DNA of 12,355 bases from Ferrimicrobium sp. Lineage in GTDB: Bacteria > Actinomycetota > Acidimicrobiia > Acidimicrobiales > Acidimicrobiaceae. The notes below the pieces were generated by a model. It did no database searches and was not told the origin of the DNA. It saw only the letters and a program-made list of their open reading frames with translations. A program made the position numbers and the translations under genes. Where the stretch lies: positions 1 to 12,355 of the forward strand of contig DAHXNM010000155.1 in assembly GCA_027365375.1 (NCBI GenBank). Direction: 5' to 3'. Each line of letters starts with the position of its first letter. The first letter of the stretch is position 1. This document shows positions 7,385 through 12,355 of the stretch, piece after piece.

Positions 7385-8785
7385 TTATTGTTCTGGGGCC
7401 ACAGTGGGCTCGGCATCAACATCAGTCCCAGCCTCAACATCAGTCCCACTCTCAAGGAGATCGTCGAGTCCGAGCTGCGACAACGTAACCTCGTTGCCGT
7501 CAACATCCCTGAGGGTCACAATGTTAGCGAGTCGCTGATAGGCCTTCTGCTTGATCAGCGTCGTGCGAACCTGAAACTCCTGAAGAGGCGAGATACTCTC
7601 GGGTCGACGCTCAAGCGCACCCGATGCAGCGAGCCTCTCGATCTCAGCTTGTACCTCTACCGGATCGACACTGACAGCCTCATCGATAGCAATCGCTCTT
7701 AATGCCAGATCCCAAAGGACTGACTGAGCTGCTTTGGAACTTAACTGCCCAGCAAGCGCATTCTCATCCTGCTGACTCATCTCCAAGTAACGGCGCAGCG
7801 AGATGCCAGAACCATCAAGAGCGTGCCCAAATTCGTGCAATTCCTGTTGGTAAGCAGAGTTCAATAGCGCCTCTGGGACAGTTTTTGGCTCGGTGAGCTC
7901 CAGGACCTTCTGGTACAACTGCTGCTCAAAAAAAGATCGAGCCTCTGCAACCCGTCGTGTCGCCATGCTCGTGTGGATATCTTCACGCAACTCTTCGACA
8001 GTAGAGAACTCAGAGACTTGACCAACAAAGTCAGCGTCTAGCTCAGGTAGCACTAGCTCGCGAATAGCAAGAATCTCAAGAACGGTGCTCTTGGTATCAA
8101 GCGGAGCCTCCTCGGTCTCTGCATTCTCTGACTCACCGGTGGTCGCTACAGGAACCTTGTCACCAACGTTTGCACCTAGGAGCGCAGTCTCGAATTCAGA
8201 AGAGACCTCGCCCTTCCCGAGTCGGGCAGTGAGGTAGGGGGTGACTACATCCTCCTGCTCACCGTCGACGGAGATCACGTTAAAAGTGACCTGATCACCC
8301 TCCTCGGCAGCTCGCTCCACCTCATTGAGCGTGGCCATCTGCTCTCGGATGCTATCAATGACGGTATCGACATCAGCATCGGTGAGCTCCACGCGTGGGA
8401 CCTCAATCTCGATCGATCCGATACCCTCCACTTTAACGACTGGGCGCAGAGCAACATCAAGCTCGACCTTGACGTCGCCCTCCTCTGCCCCATCAACAAT
8501 GCGAAGATTAGGAGACTGGATGACGTCGAGACCATTCTCGACGATCACCTCTTCGTAGCTCTCCTGAACCGCGTCCTCTACCGCTTCGCGGCGAACGGCC
8601 TCCTGGCCAAGTCGCGCTACGAGCACCGAGGTCGGCACATGACCCTTACGAAATCCAGGGATCCTTACCTGGGAACGGAGCTTTCGCACCGCTTGATCAA
8701 GATACGGCCGAAGCTCCTCGTCTCGGAGTTCGATCGTAACTACAGCGGAATTGGACTCTTGATGAAGTTCAGCAGATGAGCGCAT
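7385..8785 (-). CDS. tig: Trigger factor, ribosome-associated chaperone and prolyl isomerase
   Basis: Binds near the ribosomal exit tunnel (L23) and holds nascent chains, 466 aa. The N-terminal ribosome-binding domain carries the signature IPGFRKGHVP (GFRK at residues 44-47, near E. coli 43-46). A short FKBP-like domain follows (about 150-240), then a helical substrate-binding C-terminus. I chose the ATG at 8785, which places GFRK at the family position. An ATG at 8803 would add 6 residues, and neither has a good Shine-Dalgarno. The extreme C-terminus is an acidic tail containing a duplicated GTDVEA/GTDVDA. The gene begins 44 bases after the csoR-like stop and ends 80 bases before clpP, the classic tig-clpP-clpX arrangement. 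Confidence 0.96.
   Translation of the reverse strand: MRSSAELHQESNSAVVTIELRDEELRPYLDQAVRKLRSQVRIPGFRKGHVPTSVLVARLGQEAVRREAVEDAVQESYEEVIVENGLDVIQSPNLRIVDGAEEGDVKVELDVALRPVVKVEGIGSIEIEVPRVELTDADVDTVIDSIREQMATLNEVERAAEEGDQVTFNVISVDGEQEDVVTPYLTARLGKGEVSSEFETALLGANVGDKVPVATTGESENAETEEAPLDTKSTVLEILAIRELVLPELDADFVGQVSEFSTVEELREDIHTSMATRRVAEARSFFEQQLYQKVLELTEPKTVPEALLNSAYQQELHEFGHALDGSGISLRRYLEMSQQDENALAGQLSSKAAQSVLWDLALRAIAIDEAVSVDPVEVQAEIERLAASGALERRPESISPLQEFQVRTTLIKQKAYQRLANIVTLRDVDGNEVTLSQLGLDDLLESGTDVEAGTDVDAEPTVAPEQ
7416..7448. repeat. 18-bp tandem duplication in the 3' end of tig
   Basis: The 15-base string TCAACATCAGTCCCA occurs at 7416-7430 and again at 7434-7448, an exact copy with an 18-base period. 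It encodes the near-identical hexapeptides GTDVEA and GTDVDA in the acidic C-terminal tail of trigger factor. It keeps the frame and looks like a recent in-frame duplication in an unconstrained tail, possibly length-variable between strains. Confidence 0.85.
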
Positions 8786-8829
8786 AGCAACCAAAGCATA
8801 CAAGGTCTAAGCACAAGGTCATGAAGGTG

Positions 8830-9162
8830 TTAAAGAAGTCGGCCCAACAAACGACGCACTTCTTCTATCGAGGTGCCCTCGGCACGCGCAACTTCCGGAT
8901 TCTCTATGCAGTAGATGAGGTGGGCGGTTAGATAGTTGATTGCGGCCCTATCCAGCGCCTTCGCCACCGCCGCGAACTGGGTGGTGAGTTCCTTGCAGTC
9001 CCGACCCTCAGCTACCATACGCCGGATCCCTCGCACCTGACCTTCGATCCTGGAAAGCCTGAGATCGAGATCAGCCTCTTCTTTCGCTAAATCGGGATGG
9101 CTAAGTTCAGCAGCTACGACCTCGACAACCGTCTGTCCCTCCGGCTCGTCGATACTTTGCAT
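8830..9162 (-). CDS. csoR: CsoR-family (DUF156) copper-sensing transcriptional repressor
   Basis: Small all-helical DNA-binding repressor, 110 aa, carrying the family core RLSRIEGQVRGIRRM. The metal set is Cys56, His81 and Cys85, spaced C-x24-H-x3-C exactly as Cys36/His61/Cys65 of M. tuberculosis CsoR. Glu101 sits where Mtb Glu81 does. The second-shell Tyr35 position is Asp here. This fits Cu(I) sensing rather than RcnR (Ni/Co), FrmR (formaldehyde) or CstR (persulfide). There is an acidic N-terminal extension of about 34 residues, longer than minimal family members. I chose the ATG at 9162 because AGGTG lies 6 bases upstream. GTG at 9171 and TTG at 9168 are alternatives. No copper transporter or chaperone gene is in the window, so targets are unknown. 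The gene sits unexpectedly between the tRNAs and tig. Confidence 0.9.
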   Translation of the reverse strand: MQSIDEPEGQTVVEVVAAELSHPDLAKEEADLDLRLSRIEGQVRGIRRMVAEGRDCKELTTQFAAVAKALDRAAINYLTAHLIYCIENPEVARAEGTSIEEVRRLLGRLL

Positions 9163-9220
9163 AAACAACACCTATCTGGAAGAACCACCGTAATAACCAA
9201 GCGGACAGCGGCACGGGATC

Positions 9221-9236
9221 AACGACCACAGTCGTT
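9221..9236. repeat. 6-bp inverted repeat upstream of csoR
   Basis: AACGAC and GTCGTT flank a 4-base spacer 59-74 bases upstream of the csoR ATG. This could be a small operator or hairpin. It lacks the G/C tract typical of CsoR sites, so I do not assign it to that regulator. Confidence 0.35.
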
Positions 9237-9276
9237 CGTACCTAGCCCAGCTCCAGTCTAGCTACACTTCGCAGCA

Positions 9277-9296
9277 ATACCATAGGGGGTTCCCTG
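9277..9296. promoter_or_regulatory. Candidate CsoR/RcnR-family operator
   Basis: The string ATACCATAGGGGGT (9277-9290) has the layout of CsoR/RcnR/FrmR-type operators, a G-tract flanked by an AT-rich ATAC-type arm. The right half is degenerate, but AGGG-GGTT-CCCT (9284-9295) forms a small inverted repeat. It lies about 115-135 bases upstream of the csoR start, suitable for autoregulation. On the minus strand it overlaps a TATGGT that could act as a -10 box. The match is by eye and the right arm is poor. Confidence 0.3.
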
Positions 9297-9298
9297 AT

Positions 9299-9367
9299 TT
9301 AAAAACCCGGGAGTCGCTGGAGCAGCACGTTAAGGATGCCGATCCTTATGGCATCAGCGGTAGACAC
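9299..9367 (-). CDS. Possible 22-aa leader ORF between tRNA-Gly and csoR
   Basis: A GTG codon at 9367-9365 is preceded by GGAGG with a 7-base gap and opens a 22-codon ORF ending in TAA. The peptide starts MSTADAIRIGILNVLLQR and is moderately hydrophobic. Its Shine-Dalgarno sits in the loop of a GC-rich hairpin (9367-9385), and its stop lies a few bases before the candidate metal-repressor operator. It could be a leader peptide for the csoR-tig transcript or a chance ORF. No family is recognised. Confidence 0.25.
   Translation of the reverse strand: MSTADAIRIGILNVLLQRLPGF
9331..9348. repeat. 7-bp inverted repeat in the tRNA-csoR spacer
   Basis: TAAGGAT and ATCCTTA are perfect complements around a 4-base loop. 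No T-run follows directly on the minus strand; a TTTTT lies about 25-30 bases further on, after CCCGGG. It may contribute to 3' processing or termination after the tRNAs, but is not a standard terminator. Confidence 0.4.
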
Positions 9368-9385
9368 GCGGCTACCTCCGCCGCG
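9367..9385. repeat. GC-rich hairpin just downstream of tRNA-Gly
   Basis: CGCGGC and GCCGCG form a 6-bp all-GC stem. On the minus strand the 7-base loop reads GGAGGTA, which exposes a Shine-Dalgarno-like sequence. It starts 7 bases past the tRNA 3' end. It could mark the 3' boundary for tRNA processing or control the small ORF starting in its downstream arm. Confidence 0.45.
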
Positions 9386-9392
9386 ACACGCG

Positions 9393-9465
<73 letters not shown>

Positions 9466-9483
9466 AGGGACAAAAGCTTCCCG

Positions 9484-9557
9484 TCGGGAAGGCGGGATTT
9501 GAACCCGCGGCCCCCTGCTCCCAAAGCAGGTGCGCTACCAAGCTGCGCCACTTCCCG
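9484..9557 (-). tRNA. tRNA-Pro (anticodon TGG)
   Basis: The acceptor stem CGGGAAG pairs with CTTCCCG. The D-arm GGCGCAGCTTGGTAGCGC, anticodon stem CCTGC/GCAGG around TTTGGGA, and T-arm GGTTCAAATCC are present, with discriminator A. The anticodon TGG reads CCA/CCG proline codons. Length is 74 and CCA is not encoded. A TAAACT at 9573-9568, about 10 bases upstream of the 5' end, could be a -10 box, although no good -35 is seen and it lies just after the dedA stop. In Actinobacteria a Pro/Gly tRNA pair often precedes tig, as here. Confidence 0.95.
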
Positions 9558-9578
9558 CAAGACGCTGAGTTTAGCTGA

Positions 9579-10208
9579 TCATTCGCCAATTGCCTCTAAC
9601 TTGGAGCGGCGACGATAACGAAACCAAACAAAACCAACGATGAGCAGCGCCAAAATCACACCGAGACCGTAACCCAAATCTTGGATCACCTTCACAAGGA
9701 CGGTGTAGTTCGACCCCAGCCAATAGCCGGCAAGCGTCAACAGGGCGACAAATGGGATGCTTCCTATGAGCGTGTAGAGCGAAAACTTACCCACAGGCAT
9801 CTCTGCAACTCCCGCTGGGAGGCTAATGACCGAGCGCACAACCGGGAGCAACCTGGAGACGATAACCGCCGCCTCGCCGTGACGCTGGAACCAACGTTCC
9901 GCCCTGTCGAGATCCTTTGGTTTCACGAGTACGAAGCGACCAAACCGTTCCACCAGCACTCTGCCGCCTGTCCGGCCAATCGCCCACAACACCACGCTCC
10001 CGATAAGGTTGCCGAGGATGCCAACAGCGATAGCCCCTACCAAACTGAGCTTCCCGGAGGCCGCTAGCACACCAGCCAGCGTCATGACTAGCTCCGAAGG
10101 TATGGGGATTAGAGCCGACTCAAGGGTCATCAACACCAGAATGGCCACCAGACCGTAGCTCACCACGTAGGTGTCGACAAACGAATTCATCCCTGCAATA
10201 GTACTCAT
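9579..10208 (-). CDS. DedA / VTT-domain (SNARE-associated) inner-membrane protein
   Basis: Multi-pass membrane protein of the DedA family, 209 aa, normal length. Family members are implicated in lipid carrier recycling (undecaprenyl phosphate or phosphatidylethanolamine), membrane homeostasis and drug resistance; which applies here is unknown. Visible family motifs are an early LESALIPIPSE with the conserved Glu, a G-rich GNLIGSVVLWAIGRTGG segment, and the signature FQRHGEAAVIVSRLLPVVRS followed by LPAGVAEMPVGKF. Membrane stretches follow, and the C-terminus is basic (RYRRRSK). The start may be the ATG at 10208 or the ATG at 10190; neither has a well-spaced Shine-Dalgarno. It stands 21 bases before tRNA-Pro and is divergent from the nuclease gene. 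Confidence 0.9.
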   Translation of the reverse strand: MSTIAGMNSFVDTYVVSYGLVAILVLMTLESALIPIPSELVMTLAGVLAASGKLSLVGAIAVGILGNLIGSVVLWAIGRTGGRVLVERFGRFVLVKPKDLDRAERWFQRHGEAAVIVSRLLPVVRSVISLPAGVAEMPVGKFSLYTLIGSIPFVALLTLAGYWLGSNYTVLVKVIQDLGYGLGVILALLIVGFVWFRYRRRSKLEAIGE

Positions 10209-10356
10209 CCTCTAGAAAGTCCGCCGCTATCTCCAGTATTTCTTACCATTGTCCTAAGATCTTTCTCAGCTGTCCGCCCAGCTAGAAGCGTCGAACGGTC
10301 GACCTCCACGGCACAACGACCGATTGATACTCCAACGGCGGTGGTAGCCTAGAGGA
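10209..10356. other. Divergent intergenic region between dedA-like and nuclease genes
   Basis: 148 bases that should carry promoters for both directions. I see two short inverted repeats, GTCGA/TCGAC around 4 bases and AGCTG/CAGCT around 6 bases, but no motif I can name. On the dedA side no convincing -35/-10 pair was found. Confidence 0.5.
10324..10350 (+). promoter_or_regulatory. Candidate promoter giving a leaderless nuclease mRNA
   Basis: A TTGATA (10324-10329) and a TAGCCT (10345-10350, fitting the actinobacterial TANNNT -10) are separated by 15 bases, a little short. The A of the nuclease ATG is 7 bases past the -10, so transcription could begin at the start codon. This would explain why the only purine-rich string, AGAGG, is too close (1 base) to act as a normal Shine-Dalgarno. 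Confidence 0.3.
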
Positions 10357-11178
10357 ATGGGGCTACCACTTCCTTGTTCGCTGACGCCAACCAAGGTCAC
10401 CGCCTTCAAAGACTGTGCCTATGCGTTCCGGCTGTCGGTCATCGACAAGGTACCGCAACCTCTCTCAATCTGGACGGTGAAGGGTGTTCTCGCTCACCGC
10501 GCCCTCGAACGCTTCTACTTTTCGGTCCCAGCGGTTGAACGTACGCCTCGCAAAGCACGCGCAATCGTCCAGGAAGAGCTCGCATATGGATCGACCCAGG
10601 GTTATGCAGCATCCTTCTTAGCAGAACTGCCTGAGGCCGCTCGCGTGCGCCTGAACGAGGAGGTCGAGCAGCTGGTGCTTAACGTCTTCACCCTGGAAGA
10701 TCCGACGACCACCAACGTTCTTGGCACTGAGTTGATGCTCGAGTCTCCAGTAGGCGATGTCCTTGCCCGAGGAGTTATCGACCGCCTAGACCGTGATCCC
10801 GATGGTGAGCTGGTGGTTGTAGATTACAAAACCGGTCGGCCACCTTCACACACTCACGAACAGGACAAACTGGCCGGGGTTCTCTTCTACGCCCTCTTAG
10901 TTGAACGAGTTCTTGGAGTCAGGCCCAGGAGTGTAAAGCTGATGTATCTCCGAGACCGCATGGTGATCGAATCCGAGGCCACATCGCACCGGCTACAGGC
11001 GGTCGAAGGCAAAACTGCAGCGATATGGGCAGCGGTGCGAATGGCGTGCGAAACAGGCAACTTCCGGCCACGTCCATCCAGGCTCTGCAATTTTTGTGCC
11101 TATCAGTGTCAATGTCCTTCGTTCAAATCCGCGGACAGCACACTTGCATCCCAAACCACACGGACGCCGCGAGCTTGA
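10357..11178 (+). CDS. RecB/Cas4-like PD-(D/E)XK exonuclease with predicted Fe-S cluster
   Basis: Predicted single-domain DNA nuclease, 273 aa, of the RecB-family exonuclease group common in Actinobacteria (compare Rv2119 of M. tuberculosis). Motif I His47 lies in GVLAHRALE, with Asp142 in GVIDRLD, Asp156 and Lys158 in VVVDYKTG, and Gln169/Tyr178 in the following helix. Cysteines at 20, 244, 247 and 253 (CxxC then x5 C) match the Cas4/AddB [4Fe-4S] pattern; an extra Cys251 lies within. There is no helicase domain and no CRISPR repeats nearby, so a role in general DNA repair is more likely than Cas4 function. The ATG is the first possible start because a TAG lies 12 bases upstream in frame. 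The stop overlaps the next gene as TTGA. Confidence 0.88.
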   Translation: MGLPLPCSLTPTKVTAFKDCAYAFRLSVIDKVPQPLSIWTVKGVLAHRALERFYFSVPAVERTPRKARAIVQEELAYGSTQGYAASFLAELPEAARVRLNEEVEQLVLNVFTLEDPTTTNVLGTELMLESPVGDVLARGVIDRLDRDPDGELVVVDYKTGRPPSHTHEQDKLAGVLFYALLVERVLGVRPRSVKLMYLRDRMVIESEATSHRLQAVEGKTAAIWAAVRMACETGNFRPRPSRLCNFCAYQCQCPSFKSADSTLASQTTRTPRA

Positions 11179-11708
11179 CCCAACTCGACCGTTTTGATGC
11201 GGCTCTTGACCGTGCTTTTGCTCCCCTCAGAGGTCGAAGAGGTTGCGACCGTCTCTTCTACCTGCTTTCCGCGTTGGCTGACCACTCCCTCATATGGGAA
11301 CTCATAGCAGCCACACTTGCGATCTCACCACGCAGGCGCTCCTTGGCGATGCGTGCAGGAGCCGCCCTGGCCGTCGAATCGGTCCTGATTAACGTTGTAG
11401 TGAAGTCGCTGTTTTCACGAGAACGTCCAATAGATCACTCCTACGAGCACCCCCATCACCTCCGTTACCCCCTGACTTCAAGCTTCCCGAGTGGGCACGC
11501 CACCGCTGCTTTCGCGGCTGCATCGTTGCTCTCGAATCGCACCTGGCTTCGGTGGCTTCTGTACCCGCTTGCCACGCTCGTCGCTGTGTCGCGTATTCAC
11601 GTGCGTATTCATCATGCCTCTGACGTCCTCGGAGGCGCGATCATAGGTCTTGGCTTCGCAAAGCTCGTCGAATATCTACTGCCGATACAGAGGACCTCAA
11701 CCTCGTAA
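11175..11708 (+). CDS. PAP2-superfamily membrane phosphatase
   Basis: Lipid phosphatase-like membrane protein, 177 aa with the chosen start. All three phosphatase motifs are intact: KSLFSRERP (Lys77, Arg84-Pro85), PSGH (105-108) and SRIHVRIHHASD (Ser139, Arg140, nucleophile His146, Asp150). About four to five membrane segments flank them. Likely substrates are lipid diphosphates such as undecaprenyl diphosphate or phosphatidic acid, but the substrate cannot be read from sequence. I chose the TTG at 11175-11177, whose TTGA overlaps the nuclease stop; it begins a sensible helix (TQLDRFDAALDRAF). Upstream ATGs (11025, 11113) would overlap the Cys-rich end of the nuclease and add unlike sequence. 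Confidence 0.88.
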   Translation: MTQLDRFDAALDRAFAPLRGRRGCDRLFYLLSALADHSLIWELIAATLAISPRRRSLAMRAGAALAVESVLINVVVKSLFSRERPIDHSYEHPHHLRYPLTSSFPSGHATAAFAAASLLSNRTWLRWLLYPLATLVAVSRIHVRIHHASDVLGGAIIGLGFAKLVEYLLPIQRTSTS

Positions 11709-11718
11709 ACGCTAATTG

Positions 11719-11746
11719 TCAGGATGGCGTGCCAATCTAGTCCTGA
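11719..11746. repeat. Imperfect stem-loop after the PAP2 gene
   Basis: TCAGGA pairs with TCCTGA around a 16-base interior that itself contains TGGC/GCCA. It lies 10 bases past the PAP2 stop. No T-run follows, so I do not call it a terminator, though it could reduce read-through into the next gene. Confidence 0.3.
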
Positions 11747-11810
11747 GATAGGCGTTCGACTCGTGAGTTTTAGACATTGATCCACTAGACTTGTTGTAAA
11801 AGCAACCAAC

Positions 11811-11816
11811 AAGGAG
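11811..11816 (+). promoter_or_regulatory. Strong ribosome binding site of the DsbA-family gene
   Basis: AAGGAG lies 9 bases before the ATG at 11826 and fixes that start. It is among the better Shine-Dalgarno matches in the window and contrasts with the weak or absent sites of several neighbours, suggesting independent and efficient translation. Confidence 0.8.
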
Positions 11817-11825
11817 ATAAATATC

Positions 11826-12355
11826 ATGCAGTTCGCCATTAACTGGGATTATCGTTGCCCATTCGCTCGCAACATGCACGAGCACCTGATCACAGCGATG
11901 GAGGATGGTGGGGACTATCAAGTCGATTTTGTACCCTTCTCCCTCGGCCAAGTTCACGTCGAAGAGGGCGAGCCAGACGTCTGGTCAAACCCGTCACGAT
12001 ACAACGAGCTACTGGCAGTCATGACAGGCATGACAGTCCAACGCTTCTTCCCAGAAAGTTTCCCACAACTACACCTCGCGCTCTTTGCAGCAAGACATGA
12101 TCGTGCCCTAGACATCACCGACTGGTCAGTCCTTGCATCCATTCTTGAAAGTCACGGTCTAGAGCCAGAGAAGGTACTGCAGCTGATCGAATCAGAAGGC
12201 ATCCTCGACGACTTCAAGAAGCAGCATCTCGCCTCTGTTGAACAGCACCATGTCTTCGGAGTCCCCACCTTTATGATCAACAACCAAGCTGCCTTTGTGA
12301 GGGTCATGCATCGACCTAATGGCGACGCCAAGGTCGCTCGATCAACGATCGACCG
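11826..12355 (+). CDS. DsbA-family thioredoxin-fold protein (cut by right window edge)
   Basis: At least 176 codons are visible. The N-terminal strand and active-site segment read NWDYRCPFARNMHEHL, and a helical insertion follows. A late cis-proline loop GVPTFMI is the hallmark of DsbA/FrnE-like folds. The active-site position is CPFA: only Cys11 is present and the second Cys of CxxC is replaced by Ala, so a classical dithiol oxidase role is doubtful. A monothiol (mycothiol- or glutathione-linked) or isomerase-like activity is possible. No signal peptide is seen, so it is probably cytoplasmic. The 117-base gap after the PAP2 gene and the good Shine-Dalgarno suggest its own transcription unit. 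The exact subfamily is not recognised. Confidence 0.8.
   Translation, partial: MQFAINWDYRCPFARNMHEHLITAMEDGGDYQVDFVPFSLGQVHVEEGEPDVWSNPSRYNELLAVMTGMTVQRFFPESFPQLHLALFAARHDRALDITDWSVLASILESHGLEPEKVLQLIESEGILDDFKKQHLASVEQHHVFGVPTFMINNQAAFVRVMHRPNGDAKVARSTID

Noticed and set aside
9302..9348. Rho-independent terminator after the tRNAs
   Set aside because: The 7-bp hairpin is separated from the T-run by about 25-30 bases, and no stem ends directly at the T-run.
9681..10067. 128-codon plus-strand ORF
   Set aside because: It is antisense to the DedA-family gene, which carries clear family motifs; the composition (many His, Arg, Pro) is typical of a shadow frame.
10357..11178. Cas4 of a CRISPR system
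   Set aside because: The nuclease and cysteine pattern are Cas4-like, but there are no CRISPR repeats or other cas genes in the window, and stand-alone homologues are common in Actinobacteria.
11025..11708. Long form of the PAP2 gene with a 50-residue N-terminal extension
   Set aside because: The extension overlaps the conserved Cys-rich end of the nuclease and has no PAP2-like content; the TTG at the stop overlap is more likely.
11752..11775. Terminator from ACTC/GAGT followed by TTTT downstream of the PAP2 gene
   Set aside because: The stem is only 4 bp with a 2-base loop, too weak to call.

Overview
This is a bacterial chromosomal housekeeping region with moderate GC (by eye somewhat over 50 percent). 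It has no visible mobile elements, phage genes or CRISPR repeats. The gene order tRNA-Pro, tRNA-Gly, tig, clpP, clpX, folC, ndk, mreB, mreC, mreD, mrdA is a trimmed version of the order I know from Streptomyces and related Actinobacteria. A Ferrimicrobium/Acidimicrobiia-like actinobacterium of moderate GC is my best guess, but that assignment is inference and no marker here proves it.

Region 1 (1-9557, all on the minus strand, read right to left). It opens with tRNA-Pro(TGG) and tRNA-Gly(TCC). A 230-base spacer follows, with three inverted repeats, a possible metal-repressor operator and a possible 22-codon leader ORF. Next come a CsoR-type Cu(I)-sensing repressor gene and the protein quality-control genes tig (trigger factor), clpP (protease) and clpX (unfoldase). 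After these come folC (folate polyglutamylation), ndk (nucleotide balance) and the cell-elongation cluster mreB-mreC-mreD-mrdA, the last cut by the left window edge. Junctions are tight: clpX and folC abut with no spacer, mreC and mreD overlap by ATGA, and mreD and mrdA are 2 bases apart. No convincing terminator is visible inside the block.

Region 2 (9579-10208, minus) is a DedA/VTT-domain membrane protein gene immediately upstream of the tRNAs.

Region 3 (10357-12355, plus) is transcribed divergently. It holds a RecB/Cas4-like PD-(D/E)XK nuclease with an apparent Fe-S cysteine set, then a PAP2 phosphatase overlapping it by TTGA. A DsbA-family thioredoxin-fold protein follows behind its own strong ribosome binding site and runs off the right edge.

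I found no clear undescribed system. The points most worth a second look are the orphan csoR between the tRNAs and tig with an operator-like site, the lone clpP where relatives carry two, the absence of valS and of the gene usually between folC and ndk, several TTG starts at tight junctions, the in-frame clpX-stop/folC-start junction, and two small ORFs.
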